A model generated the notes under the pieces. That model did not search any database. It had not been told where the DNA came from and saw only the letters and a program-made list of their open reading frames with translations. Made by a program: the position numbers and the translations under genes. A DNA stretch of 64,000 nt from Zasmidium citrigriseum (Eukaryota > Ascomycota > Dothideomycetes > Mycosphaerellales > Mycosphaerellaceae), in contig NHNW01000029.1 in assembly GCA_002786025.1 (NCBI GenBank), positions 317,384-381,383 on the forward strand, written 5' to 3'. Shown piece after piece: positions 29,761 through 42,294 of this stretch (the stretch's first letter is position 1; each line of letters opens with the position of its first letter).

Positions 29761-31988
29761 TGCGTTTTCCTGTGCTTGGTCAATGGTCTCTGCCTTTCAA
29801 GACGTCTTCAATGGCCCCATGAGATGTCTTTTCCGCGAGATTGGACGAGCGGAAGTGTATACCGATCCCACGCCCCTCCGGCATTCTCTGCCCAGGAACC
29901 GACCTTCGCCCCATGGATGGACAACCTGACGTGCTCCTCTCACGTGCTGCGGGGTCGCAAGAGTGGTTAGGATCGGGGTCCGTCTCCTTTGCACGCCTTA
30001 TCGTCGGCCTATCTTGCCGATGCCTCCAGTTTGTAAGCACCCAAAGTTGCCTAGAGAATACGAGGCAGTGCCTGTAAGAGGGTGTCACTTTGACGCAAAC
30101 AACAACTCTATTGCTGTCTTTGTCACTTCGCAGGGCTGGCGTTTTGAGAACAGCCCTACGCCGTAGTGTGAGCTCCGTACATTTTACTCCGAGATTTGAA
30201 GAGAAGAAGGCTAAATCGGAATGGAGTCGAGTCCGGTTGTTGACTTGACCTCTTCTGGCGCTTGCTGTAGGGCTCGGTCATCAGAGCCAACGCCACCAAC
30301 AGATGCTAATGTTCTAGACGTTGATGATTCAGTGGTGGAAGTCGACTTTGGCCTTCTTTGCGAGGATTGTTCGATCGTACTGCCGCCAAGCAAGTCGATA
30401 TGCGTGCGATCGCACGCAAATGTGAGATGATGTGGCATCAGAGTTGTGATTTCTCCCTGCGAGTGCTTTCGTTGAAGCCAACTCTTATGTTAGATATGGG
30501 TCAGATCTTCAAAACAGTGGAGATCGAAATTGTTGAATCAGGAAATACCGACTCTTACAGTGCCGACCGATGAGGTGTTGTAGAGACTGGCTTTGAGTTG
30601 AAACGTCGAAAGGGTCTCGCGAGGATCGAGAAGCCGTATAGTTACCACAACACTGGATCTTGCGGTTGGCCTCTGACCGCTGGAGCAGCATCGTCTTGTG
30701 GCTGTGTGGACATGTTGTGGATAATGGTGAGCATGGCGCAAATGGACTTTATTGGACCCTCTTGAGATGGATCCCTCTCATATACTCCACGTGGCGATGG
30801 AAGATGTCAGGGATTGACGATGGCACAGACTGTTGGTTTTGATGTGAAGGTGAGCGTAATTTGCTCTCGTGTGCTGTGAAACCGGCGGTGGAAATGCGTT
30901 CGAATTTGTTGGAATATCTTCCGAGTCACCGATCCCAGACATGTTGGAGAGTATCTCAGGCGTCCAGTGGAAGATGTGGCATGTCGAGGTGTTGGTGATG
31001 GTGAGGCAGAAGCAGAAGTCAGGAAAGAAAGGAGTTGTCAAGGAAGAGGAAGGCGTTCTCTTGCGCACGGGCCCATATCAAATTGGATGGCCGTTTCGAT
31101 GAAGCGACCTCACCTCATCATGTCCTCTTTGACCGCAGAAATGGCCCAATCGACATCATTATGGAGTCCTTGCCGGCCTCCCACCTTCTCTGTAACAGAT
31201 TTACTTGGTAGGTCTGGGACGTACCTGTTCTCTCACATGCATCACTTCGGATCGCGGCATCGGACCGTAGCCAATACCACGGTTGAGGACTTCATCATCT
31301 GGGACTTGCTCGCAACGGCACTTCACACTGGACAAAGTCTCAGTGTATCCGTAGACCGACTCGTCGCCAATGTCGCACCGCAAGCGATGGGAAGTGGAAA
31401 TGGCACAGCCTCAGCACGACGCTCGCTGGCTCGTACGCTGCTGCCAACCCTGCCCGCTGACGTAGCCGCCTGGGCGAATCACAACTGCGAGCGCCGACGG
31501 ATCTCTGCGATCCGCCATCGTACGCTCATGGCGAATTCGAAACTGCCTGATCCAATCCAGTCCTGGTCATACGAGATCTGATCGCACTCTACGGGCCTTG
31601 AAAATTGCGAAAGTCACAGAACATCGCCGCCTCTGCCCTGCTGACCACTTGCTTGTGCATCATTCACTCAAGCATCTGCCCTGCGGCCTCGTGTAACTGT
31701 AACGGCGACCTTCGGCCAGCCCGAACAATACAGTCAGCCGTTCTCTGGATCTGCCTTGTCCGGCTGAAGAATACCTTATACCGCACCAAGGCGACGGAAT
31801 CGGCGCGTGACTAACAAGACTCCACTTCGCAACTTCGCCTTGCAATCTTTGCGCCAAAGCCTCACGAAGCACACGACAAACCACGATCGACTTTGGACGC
31901 AGTCGCATACCTCGACAAAGGACTCTCGCAGATTGCGGCCTGAACAGCGACACATCACGCGGCCTGAGAGCCGCCAGATCAGGCAGAC
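29761..31988. other. Gene-free 2.2-kb divergent intergenic region
   Basis: The region lies between the starts of the MOSC gene (minus) and the patatin-like gene (plus). The largest ORF (30967-31581) overlaps antisense frames and shows no domain. A 69-codon ATG frame at 30221-30430 contains a CEDC motif and ends beside a GTGAGA donor-like site, but no continuing exon could be found. I call no gene here. Confidence 0.4.
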
Positions 31989-33854
31989 ATGAACGACCGA
32001 CCGAAGCGCGCAGACACCACCAAAGGGCCGCCTTTGCGAATCCTCAGTCTGGATGGCGGCGGTGTTAGAGGATACTCGATGTTGATCATCCTGCAAGAGC
32101 TCATGCACAGAACGTTCGTGGAAACAGAAGGACGGGCGCCGCAGCGACACGAAATACCGAAGCCATGCGATCACTTCGATCTGATTGCTGGCACTGGAAC
32201 TGGTGGATTGATCGCAATCATGCTTGGGAGACTACGACTAGATCTGGACACTTGCAAGGACTTGTACGTACGCATGACCAAGAGAGTGTTCGAGTCCGAC
32301 AAGACTTTCCTGGGGATGCCGTACAGAGGGACCATGTTCAAGGCGAGCAAATTGGAAGAGGTGATTCGGGAGGTCGTACGAGAGCATACAGTGTTTGAAG
32401 ACGAGGGGAACGATTCTCTTGCAAACGCGACGCCTATGTCGCCGAATACCCCAGCCAGCGCGGCATCCTCCATACCACACCGGTCCATGAGCCAGAGCAG
32501 CAGATACAGTCAGATTGGCATGAGTCCGATGAGCAACAACCGAGGATCTCTTGGATTCTTGAGCCGGGGCAATCCGAATGCACTATTGTACGACACTCGC
32601 GAGAAGAGGACGAAAACCGCAGTGACTGCAGTGCTCAAGGGCACTTCTGTCATCACGCTACTGCGATCATACGACTCGCGGAAGGAGCCAGCCCCCGATG
32701 TCAACTGCACGATTTGGCAAGCAGGCAGAGCTACATCGGCAACACAGATGGCTTTCAAACCCATTCAGATCGGCCAATCGGTATATCTGGACGAAGGAGC
32801 CGGCAAGTACAATCCTTCGCCGCAGATTCTGGACGAAGCTGTACAAAACGAATGGCCAGGCAGAGAGGTTGGCGTCTTCGTGAGCATCGGGACGGGCAAA
32901 CGACCTGCGGGCACTGGAGCGAAGCAGCATGAATGGTGGGAGGATTTCATGGGAGGCCCTATGGGAGAGTTCGCCGAGGCCAGGAGAAGACTCATCTCAA
33001 AGCTTGAGGGTTGTGAAGATTCTCACAAGTACATGATTCGAGAGCATTTGGCTGCCAGGGGCGTCAATCCAGAGCATTACTACCGATTGAATGTCGAGGT
33101 TGGAGTCGGCGATTTTGGAATGAACGAGTGGAACCGACTGTCAGAGATCAGCACCAAGACTCGATCATATCTGACGAAGGGCGAGGTGCAGTCCATCACC
33201 CTTGGCGCCGCAACGAAGATTGCGAAGATTCACATCACGAAAGCTAGACTGGAGCGGGCCGAAGCTAGGAGACAGGCTGGCACTGACGGTCCTCAGTACA
33301 ATCAAAACTGGCAGCAGAATCCCTGGGATAGGCCGATCAACACAGTGCCACCGCCAGCCAACTTTGCAGTTGAGCTCCCTGGTGACGATGGATACAGGCC
33401 AGGACAAGCCTATGTGCACCGGCCCAGCATTGCCGATCAAAAGTACTCGGTTTCCAACGATGGCTATGAGCATTCTGCGAACAGCTATCAATCCTCACCT
33501 TACAACTCGCCCGCGCAGAATCCAGCGCGACCATCCGCAGATTACCGAGACTCAGCACGCTTTTCCGAGAACTCCTACCAGGACGGCTCGCCACGGCAGA
33601 GTCAAGACTTCCAGCCTCCTGGATCACCGCCTCCGGTGCCGCCCAAGACCCCGGTGAATGCCCCAAGCAGTGGAGGCGGTCTACCATATCCGGACACTCA
33701 GTCACCACCGACAAGCAGTCCGCAGCAGCAGAATGGACCCAGGACGTTTATGAACATGGGCGAGTTGGGGAGACAGTTGCCGTATCCAGTTTCAGCAGAT
33801 CCAGGGCCACCTCCTAGTGTGAATATGACGAACAAGCCGCAGATTTCGCAGTAA
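31989..33854 (+). CDS. Patatin-like phospholipase-family protein lacking nucleophile Ser
   Basis: This is a single exon of 621 residues. The patatin domain starts with LSLDGGGVRGYSML (oxyanion-hole glycine loop, 20-32), followed by the nucleophile elbow AGTGTGGLIAIMLG at 67-80. The usual elbow is GxSxG; here the central residue is Gly70 (codon GGA at 32196-32198), so no serine nucleophile is present. The expected Asp region reads LDEGAGKYNPS. A Ser/Asn-rich insert sits at about 140-195. The C-terminal 190 residues are Pro/Ser/Gln/Asn-rich and disordered (NSYQSSPYNSP, PPGSPPPVPPKTP). Family members hydrolyse acyl esters of phospholipids; without the serine this copy may be a non-catalytic relative. 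I believe this GTGTGG form recurs in a fungal subfamily, from memory only. Confidence 0.88.
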   Translation: MNDRPKRADTTKGPPLRILSLDGGGVRGYSMLIILQELMHRTFVETEGRAPQRHEIPKPCDHFDLIAGTGTGGLIAIMLGRLRLDLDTCKDLYVRMTKRVFESDKTFLGMPYRGTMFKASKLEEVIREVVREHTVFEDEGNDSLANATPMSPNTPASAASSIPHRSMSQSSRYSQIGMSPMSNNRGSLGFLSRGNPNALLYDTREKRTKTAVTAVLKGTSVITLLRSYDSRKEPAPDVNCTIWQAGRATSATQMAFKPIQIGQSVYLDEGAGKYNPSPQILDEAVQNEWPGREVGVFVSIGTGKRPAGTGAKQHEWWEDFMGGPMGEFAEARRRLISKLEGCEDSHKYMIREHLAARGVNPEHYYRLNVEVGVGDFGMNEWNRLSEISTKTRSYLTKGEVQSITLGAATKIAKIHITKARLERAEARRQAGTDGPQYNQNWQQNPWDRPINTVPPPANFAVELPGDDGYRPGQAYVHRPSIADQKYSVSNDGYEHSANSYQSSPYNSPAQNPARPSADYRDSARFSENSYQDGSPRQSQDFQPPGSPPPVPPKTPVNAPSSGGGLPYPDTQSPPTSSPQQQNGPRTFMNMGELGRQLPYPVSADPGPPPSVNMTNKPQISQ

Positions 33855-34127
33855 GGAATGCTGGTTGATTGTTGTATAGTAGTATTTGATACCCCCATTG
33901 AAGTATCCAGAATTCAAGATGACAGCAAGACTTGCAGACAATGATTCCCTACACTTCGAGACTCGCTTGATGTGCAATGAAATAGAAAGGCGCCGAGACT
34001 AGTTATCATGAGAGTCGTTGACGATAGTGGAGGTCAAACAGAGCGATTGGCATGGTCGTCAGTACGAGAGGGTCCAATGAAGTGAAGTGGGTAGCGAGAC
34101 TTTCGGCTCGGAGTCTGACCTGCAATC
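33855..34127. other. Spacer downstream of patatin-like gene
   Basis: This short stretch presumably holds the 3' UTR of the patatin-like gene. No coding or RNA feature was recognised. Confidence 0.4.
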
Positions 34128-34565
34128 ATGTCGGAAGGGCCGATTGGCGATACGGCATCTCGATGGACAGCGACAGCGCCCTGCTTTTTGTGTGAAACGA
34201 ATGTAGAAGAAGTATCGTCGCCGCTGCCCTGTCTCCTATACTTGCCCAGCTACCGAGCGAACGAATGGCCCGTGCACACTGATTTCCCCAAGGAATGCAG
34301 GAGATGCACGGGTTGGTACAGGACGGGGAGCACAGATGCTCCCGCGTTCTTTGTTCGGGGGTGTAACGAGACGGGAGCCGGGGTTTGGAAGCTCGTTCAG
34401 CCTTGGACAGACGGTGATTCCGGTTCCTCCAGCTCTGTCAAACAGGCTGAAGGAGAGGTGTTGGTATTCTTGTACTCTAGCTCGGCCCCGACCCGATGGT
34501 GGAGGAGCGTACCGGAGGGATGTACTGTACTGGTGGTGTCGAAGGCGGCGATGGCACTTCTTTGA
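34128..34565 (+). CDS. Possible small Cys-containing protein, unsupported by family
   Basis: This is an ATG-started frame of 145 residues in an otherwise empty region. It has two CxxC-type pairs (CFLC near residue 19 and CRRC near 57) with Trp-rich surroundings (CTGWYRTG, RWWRSVPEG), which could bind zinc. A competing minus-strand frame overlaps it and no known family is evident, so this may be chance. Confidence 0.3.
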   Translation: MSEGPIGDTASRWTATAPCFLCETNVEEVSSPLPCLLYLPSYRANEWPVHTDFPKECRRCTGWYRTGSTDAPAFFVRGCNETGAGVWKLVQPWTDGDSGSSSSVKQAEGEVLVFLYSSSAPTRWWRSVPEGCTVLVVSKAAMALL

Positions 34566-35007
34566 GGTCTGGAACATGTGGGAGTGGGCCTCGGGAAGAG
34601 AAACAGCTTGATGCTGGAGCCAGAGTCAGGCGGCACGTCAGACGTTGCTGGAGGCGCTGCATGAGTTGATGAGGTCTCAATTGCTTGCCATCACCGCTGT
34701 TCTACTATCGATTCTTTGCATGGCACGAGTATTGCTATTGTGATAGAGATATTCATTCAGCTTCGATTCCTCATCATCGTCAACGCCCCCGGCTCGGACC
34801 GTGTCTGCACTGCGCTGCTTTGGGCTGCAGGATTCACGCCCGCCCGCATCGGCCTCGCTGACCAGCGCTGCCTCGACGGCCTTGCTTTTGACGACGACTC
34901 GACTGCGCCTGGATGCCGTGACGGGACCCGAACAACCTCCTCCGCCCTCTCCCCTACCCACCCGCTGTTGCGCCGCCCATGGGCTGAGGCAGGACGCGCG
35001 GGCGAGG
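34566..35007. other. Spacer upstream of adenylate cyclase
   Basis: This is the likely promoter and leader of the adenylate cyclase gene. The cyclase frame is open back to 34801 with an earlier in-frame ATG, but that extension is Pro/Ala/Arg-rich and I favour the start at 35008. Confidence 0.4.
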
Positions 35008-38000
35008 ATGACCCTTCGCAACCACAACAACAAGGACTCCTCCTCCTCGGACGGCCAGCGCCATGGCAGCACCGGCGCCGACTCGACGAGAAGCAACGAC
35101 ACCGTGCGCGGGCCCTTTGCCAGCTTCTCGTCGGTGAGGGGCGCGCCGCTGAAGCTGCACACCAAGAGACAGCAGTAGGTATCCCGCTTTCGTATGTACA
35201 GTACATGTGCCGAGCAAGCATGGGAGGTGGTTGTGCGCGTTGCAGATGGGCCAGCGGGAGTTTAGCGGGAACATTGCAAGGTTGAGGCGGAGTAGACGTA
35301 CCGTGTCGCCGCCGAGGTCGTCCACCGCATGAAACATCTATATCGTTAAGCAACACCTACTGTATTGCTGGCGATGGTCGCGCCGGCCGGATGTTGCGCG
35401 CATGTCACCGGGGGCTCAGCCTGATGCAAGACAGAGTCGCTAACAAAAGATCCTCTCGCAGCCTCGACCGGCAGGACTCAGAGGTCTCACCGGGCACCAT
35501 CCTCCCCAAGCCCACGCCCTCCAACGCGCGCGACAACATTGCACCATGGGAGAACCACTCGCCGCCGCCCGACTCCAACATCCCCTCCATCAGTCGCCAG
35601 CCCCCCAGTGCCACTCCCATGGCGTGGAGCCACAACGACCGCCCCGACCGTCCGACGCAGTTGCCGCAGTCCATCTTTGGGGGAAGTTACTTCAACGACA
35701 GCAGTGAGAACCTCGGCCAGGTCTCTCCAGGCTTCACGCCGGGCAATGGCATGAGCTTTCCCACAGACGGCGAAGATCGACGGCCGTCTATTGCGAGCGC
35801 TACTACCGTCTCCTCGACCGGCTCTAAGAACAGCATCAGCGGAAGAGTGCACAAGAAGCTGCAGGGGTTCTTTGGCGAAGATGTGCAGGGCGTGGTCAAC
35901 GATGGGAGGGGCAGCAGTCGGCAGAACTCAGAGACAAGCTCGATGCAGAACGGACAGCTGCCGCCCTTTGCGCCGGGTGGTGGTTCGGGCAGGAATCGCA
36001 ACAACTCCATGAACGATGCCATCTTGCGCAGTGGGCCGCCCAGTCCCTCGAGCTCAAGACCTCGGACACCCGCGCCGCAACCGAGCAGTGAGGTTACGCC
36101 GTGGGTGTTTCAGGATACTGAGGTATGTAGCGGCATATGAAGGTTGCGTTTGAAGGGCAACGACGGCTGACTTGTTTCGTAGAATGCCCCTCCCACCCAT
36201 GACTCTTTCTCCTTCCAGAAACAGGACGATCGCAATGGCAGGACCCCCAAAAACTCGACGGCTTCTCGACTCCATCTACCAGGACACAGGCATAATCGCA
36301 GTACTGATGAAAAGCAGAATAGCGGCATTGGATTCCCTCTACGGCCCTCCACCAGTCGCGAGCAGTCATTCAATATCATGCGCCGCGATGGCAATACTTC
36401 TTCCGCCATGAGCTCTGCCCTCAACCTCAAACCCGCGCGATCGTCTAGCCCGGCGCGAAGTACCCACAGCGCGACAAGTCAGCAGGTCAATCAAAGGTCA
36501 CCGTCTGGAGCAGGCCACAAAAGGTCGCTCTTCGATCGCGTCACCGGCCGGCATAAGAATGATCGCACGAATCCAGAGAGTCTTCAATCGAACTCGGTTA
36601 CGTCCCTACCTGGCCTTCAGCCACCGCTCACGAAACCACGGTCAGATAGCAAAGCGACAGGAAGACCGGGCAAAGGCAAACCAGAGCCTGCGAACACCGA
36701 TGCCAAATCCAAGAAAGAGCATAGCAGGATTCCTTTCAAGAAGAAGGCTACCAACGATGTCGCGGAGACGAATAAGCCGGTCAAAGATCCTAATGCATCT
36801 CATAACCAGGATGGACATGCGTTGTGGCACCTGGACACAGACATGTCGCACATGGAGGGCATTGTGGATCATCGAGCTCCGATGACACCCCCGCAGAACG
36901 ACATTTACACTGGATGGCCGCCCGAGCAGCAGCAGGTCCAGGAACGTGTCAGCGAAGAGAAAGGGACGTGGGATGCGCCTGACAGTTGGGCTGTCAGTAA
37001 AGTTGCGGACGAGAACATGCGCAGGCTTACTGAACTCGACGACGATGGCAATGTACCCAAGGACGACGAACCCGGGTCTATGTTCTTCATGCGGATCTTT
37101 CGTGCTGACAGCACCTTTGCTGTGATCTCTGCGAGTTTGAACACTACGGCCGCGGAATTGATATCGATGATGGCAAAGAAAACATTCTTGCAAGACGAGC
37201 TGGACAAATATCAAATCGTCATGCGCAAACAGGACACCAGCCGACAATTGGCCCCTGGGGAAAGGCCGTTGGTGATGCAGAAGCGATTACTGGAGATGGC
37301 TGGATACCAGGAGAATGACCATTTGGAAGACCTCGGACGGGAAGATCACGGGTACCTCTGTCGTTTCACCTTTTTGCCTTCCAAAATGAGCGGCTACTCT
37401 AGTCTGGAGCGCGATCCTGGATTCAACAAGATGCAAAGATTTAATCACATTGATCTGTCAGGGCGGAACTTGATCACGATCCCCATCACGCTGTACCAGA
37501 AGGCGACAGAAATCATCACCCTGAACTTGTCGAGAAACTTGACCTTGGACATCCCCAAAGATTTCATCCAGAGCTGCACGCAGCTGCGGGAGATCAAATA
37601 TACGAGCAACGAAGCCTGGAAACTTCCCCCTAGTCTGTCACTTGCCAGCAAGTTGACCACTTTGGATATCTCGAACAATCGACTTGAACAGCTTCAGCAT
37701 GCTGAGCTTCAAAGACTCCAGGGGCTACTGAGTTTGAAGTTGTCGAACAACAAGCTCACCACTGTGCCTTCGTATTTCGGCCAGTACAGGGCATTACGAA
37801 GTCTGAACTTGTCATCGAATTCCTTGACCGAATTTCCGGACGCTCTGCGACAATTGACTACGCTGGTTGATCTAGACATCAGTTTCAACTCGATATCCTC
37901 GCTCGGTGACCTATCTACTTTGACCAACCTCGAACGGCTGTGGGCCACGAACAACAAGCTGTCAGGCCCCTTTGACCAGTCCTTCAGAGCTCTCGAGAGC

Positions 38001-41000
38001 CTGAGGGAGATCGACGCCCGCTTCAATGCCATCTCCGATATCAGCGTAGTCTCCCAGCTTCCGAAGCTGGAGGCACTCATGCTCGGCCACAACTCCGTCT
38101 CCCAGTTCGAAGGCTCCTTCAACTGCCTCAAAGTCCTTTTCCTCAATCACAACCCCGTGACAAACTTCGATTTGAATTCTCCAGTTCCGACTTTGTCCGT
38201 CCTCAACTTGGCGTCGGCCAAACTTGCGCGATTACCGGATGCGTTGTTCATGAAGATGTCTGGGCTTACCAAGCTCACCATCTCCAAGAATCACTTCGTC
38301 TCGCTGTCGCCACATTTCGGCCTCCTGTCCAAATTAGAGTATCTTAGTATTGCGAAGAACGAATTGAGCAGAATCCCCGCGGAGATTGGTCGCCTGACCG
38401 AGTTGAGATATCTGGATGTACGGGAGAACAATCTGAGCACGCTGCCCCCTGAGATCTGGCTCGCGAAGAGACTGGAGACTCTCAATGTCTCGTCAAACGT
38501 GCTTGCGGAGTTTCCCAAGCCAGGCGCGCCCTTGCCACCGTTACCTGACACCACCTACAACGTCACTCCGAGTCAATTGCCCAACCAGTCCAGTCCGGAC
38601 TTTGAGGAACTTGGAAAGCTGGAGGACTTCCAGTTGAGACGGCCCAGCCAGGCATCCGGGGGTATGCTCAGCACCACTTCGAGCTCTCCCGGGACCGCCT
38701 CACGCAAAGGGTCTGTGGTGTCTAACATCTCTAGCAGACCAATGGGAGGCAAGGCGAGTACAGCGAGTAGTGCCGGCACGATCACCCCTGGATCGAGAAA
38801 GGACTCGACCTTGTCTAGTAGATTGGCTTCCACCTTTTCGACTTCACTGAGGCATCTGTTCTTGGCGGACAACAGACTTGAGGACGATGTCTTCAATGAG
38901 CTGGTCCTCTTACCGGAGTTGCGAATTCTCAACTTGTCGTATAATCGGTTGTACGATGTCCCTCCCAGGACGATCCGGAAATGGAATAATCTGACAGAGC
39001 TGTATCTTTCTGGGAACGACTTGACGTCGATACCTTCGGAAGACTTGGAGGAAGGGTCTTCTTTGAAGGTGTTGCACATCAACAACAACAAGTTCCAGGT
39101 TCTTCCGGCCGAGCTGGGCAAGGTCCAGAGGTTGGCCATTTTGGACGTGGGAAGCAACATGCTAAAGTACAATGTTTCCAACTGGCCTTACGATTGGAAC
39201 TGGAACTGGAATCGCCAGCTGCGGTATCTCAACTTGTCGGGAAACAAGCGCCTTGAGATCAAGCCAAGCTCGCAAGCGTTGAGTGGCCGTGATGGTAGAG
39301 ACTTGACGGACTTCTCCTCGCTGATCAACTTGCGCATTCTGGGTCTGATGGATGTCACGCTCACCATTCCATCAGTGCCTGACCAGGCTCCTGACAGGCG
39401 TGTGCGTCTCGCTGGCTCGATCATCGGCAACACTATGCCCTATGGTATGGCAGACACCCTTGGGCGTAACGAGCACCTGTCTACTCTAGACATGGTGGTA
39501 CCGCGATTTCGAGGACACGAAGATGAGGCTCTCATCGGCCTCTTCGATGGACAATCTCTATCTTCAGGGGGCAGCAAAGTCGCGAAATACCTTCACGAGA
39601 AGTTCAAGCACTTCTTCATTGAAGAACTCGAGAAGGTGAAGCCTGATGAGACTCCGCTGGATGCCCTGCGCCGTACCTATCTCGGCCTCAACAAGGATCT
39701 CGCTACAGCGGCGACGCAAGCGATTGATTCGCGAGAGCATCCAAGTAGTGCTATTGTGCACCGAGGCAGCATTGCCAGCCCAGAACTTGGGGACGATGAC
39801 CTGACATCCGGCAGTACCGCAACGGTCATGTACCTGCGCGGCATGGAGCTCTACATGTCGAACGTCGGTGATGCGCAATGTCTACTGATCCAATCCGAGG
39901 GAGGCCATCGAATCGTCACGCGGAAGCACGATCCCGCGGAGGCTAGTGAACGACAGCGCATTCGTGAAGCTGGCGGCTACGTCTCGAGACAAGGCAAGCT
40001 CAATGACCAGCTTGAAGTCTCACGTGCCTTTGGCTATGTCCAACTCACACCATGTGTGATTGCGGCGCCGCATGTTTGCAAAGTGGACATCAAAGAAACG
40101 GACGAAATGATTCTGCTGGCATCCAAAGAGCTCTGGGACTACCTCACGCCTGACTTCGCTGTCGATGTCGCCCGACAAGAGCGTGGTGATTTGATGCGTG
40201 CGGCTCAAAAGCTGCGAGATTTGGCCATCGCATTCGGCGCGACCGGCAAGATCATGGTAATGATGATCGGAGTCAGCGATTTGCGGAAGCGCGAGAAAGC
40301 CCGTTTCCGGACGCACAGCATGAGCATGGGGCCATCTGGATCTCCGGATGACTACTTCACGAATGTGCGCAAGGCCAAGCGACGAGGAGATGCCGTTGGA
40401 GACTCGAAACTTGCCCGACTGGATCAGGAGGTCGACGCTCCTACCGGTGAGGTCACACTCGTCTTCACGGATATCAAGAACAGCACCATCCTGTGGGAGA
40501 CCTACCCCATTGCTATGCAATCGGCCATCAAGATGCACAACGAGGTCATGCGTCGACATTTGAGGATCATTGGCGGGTATGAGGTGAAGACGGAAGGTGA
40601 TGCTTTCATGGTTGCTTTCCCGACTGTCACGAGTGCCCTACTGTGGTGCTTCACGATCCAGAGCCAACTCCTGGAGGTTCAATGGCCACAAGAGATCCTC
40701 AACAGCGTCCATGGCGAGGAGATGCAAGATGCTGATGGCAATGTCATCTTCCGTGGACTGAGCGTCCGTATGGGTATTCACTGGGGACGCCCCGTCTGCG
40801 AGATCGATCCAGTCACCAGGCGTATGGACTACTTCGGTCCTATGGTCAACCGCGCCGCTCGTATTGAGAGCGTTGCGGATGGAGGCCAGATTTGCGTGTC
40901 TTCGGATTTCATCCAGGAGGTCCAAAGGATGCTCGAAAGTCACATCGAGTCAGATCGCAGCGGCTCGACTGGTTCTGAGGATACCCTTAGCGACGATATC

Positions 41001-41654
41001 ATGAGCCAGACGATCCGTCGGGAGCTGAGATCGCTGTCCAGCCAGGGCTTCGAAGTCAAAGACCTGGGTCAGCGAACGCTGAAGGGTCTTGAAAATCCAG
41101 AGTACATCTACTTGATGTACCCGCACTCTCTGGCTTCGCGCTTGATTGTGCAGCAGCAGAAGGCCGAGGCGGAGTCGAGGTCTGCACAGCAGATTGAGAG
41201 CGAGGCGAAGAAGACGAGGAATAGTCAGCTCACGATCGATACGGACAACGTCTGGGATCTGTGGAATGTGTCCTTGCGACTAGAGATGCTTTGCAGTACG
41301 CTCGAGAATACTGGTGTCCGATCGCTCAAACCTCCGGAGACGGCTTTGTTGGAGAAGATCAAGCATGGTGGTGGGGAAATTACTGATCGGTTCTTGGTCA
41401 ATTTTGTTGAGCACCAGATCAGTAGGATTGAGGTAAATCATCATCCCCGTGCGCTTGATTGTGACTGTGCTGACTTTGACGAACAGACTTGCATCTCCAC
41501 CCTCGCCATCCGCAACATGATCCGGCCGTTCAAGAACGGCATGCTCAGCCAGGCCTGTCCAATGTCCGACATCCTCGGCGACCTCACCTCGCAACTCGAA
41601 GAACTCCGCACGCTGAAGGAGCAAGTCGGCGACGTCGATTTCGCGCCTTCATGA
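35008..41654 (+). CDS. Adenylate cyclase
   Basis: There are four exons: 35008-35174, 35462-36122, 36183-41432 and 41487-41654, 2,081 residues. It makes cAMP from ATP downstream of Ras and G-alpha at the plasma membrane, feeding protein kinase A control of growth and development. Order: a disordered Ser/Pro-rich N-terminus; the G-alpha-binding motif LDTDMSHMEGIV near 492; a Ras-associating domain at about 577-670 (FFMRIFRADSTFAVI); about 20 leucine-rich repeats at about 696-1330; a PP2C-like domain at about 1363-1646; the class III cyclase domain at about 1696-1923 (LVFTDIKNST with the metal Asp, EGDAFMVAF, MVNRAARIE); and a C-terminal tail (about 1990-2081), where CAP/Srv2 binds in yeast. The PP2C part has DGQ for DGH and ASKELWD for the usual ASDGLWD, so it is probably not a phosphatase. 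The 54-bp last intron is in frame and easily missed; intron 1 is 287 bp. Confidence 0.95.
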
Positions 41655-42294
41655 TCCACCGCCCTCACCGTTTCGACGTTGTTATCTTCTTTCTATTTCT
41701 ATTTACTTGCTTGTTGGTGGATGTATGAACTGTCATTATCGCGCGGATGCGAGACCACAAAAGAGCCCCAGGGTGGCTGGATGGGTGCATTGGGATTGGC
41801 GTTTTTTTGAAGCGTGTGGACATTGTACTACTACTTACCTGGGTCGATCTTTTTGGGACCCTGAGAGCGAGCGAGCGGCAAAGGGGACTGTTTTGAGTTA
41901 CCGATACTTTGGAATGATGTTACGAATGGAATGATCGATTGAGAGGAGAGTACAATGGAAGAAGTTTTATCAGTACTACTTTGTGGAGTGAGGATTCTTC
42001 TTTGGCTGTTGTAGGGGTTGTGGTAGACGATGCTTCAGGGCTTTGGATGTGAAGTACATTGAGATGTGCTGTTCTCATGGTGTCTGACGTTAGTGTTATT
42101 TGATTCAGTACCTGCCAATGTGAGTGAATGTTCATCGGCACTCCTCCCGGGAAGTTGCCCGCTTTGACCGGATCCATCCGGTGTCAGGCACATCTCGACC
42201 TCACCTCGTATAGACAGTGATACCGGCATCGGCGTAAGACCAGGAAAAAGACAGATTGATAACTTCTCGACATGGAGGACTCGAGAGACAAGCT
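41655..42294. other. Gene-free spacer
   Basis: This is 640 bp of adenylate cyclase 3' UTR and the promoter of the PrpF-like gene. The frame of the latter is open back to 42256 but without an earlier ATG. Nothing else is seen. Confidence 0.45.

Noticed and set aside
30967..31581. 204-codon plus-strand ORF
   Set aside because: Composition and lack of any motif suggest chance; no conserved block could be recognised.
41433..41486. In-frame sequence near the adenylate cyclase end read as coding
   Set aside because: It starts with GTAAAT, ends with ACAG, has a CTGAC branch site and splits ISRIE-TCISTL, which reads naturally when joined.
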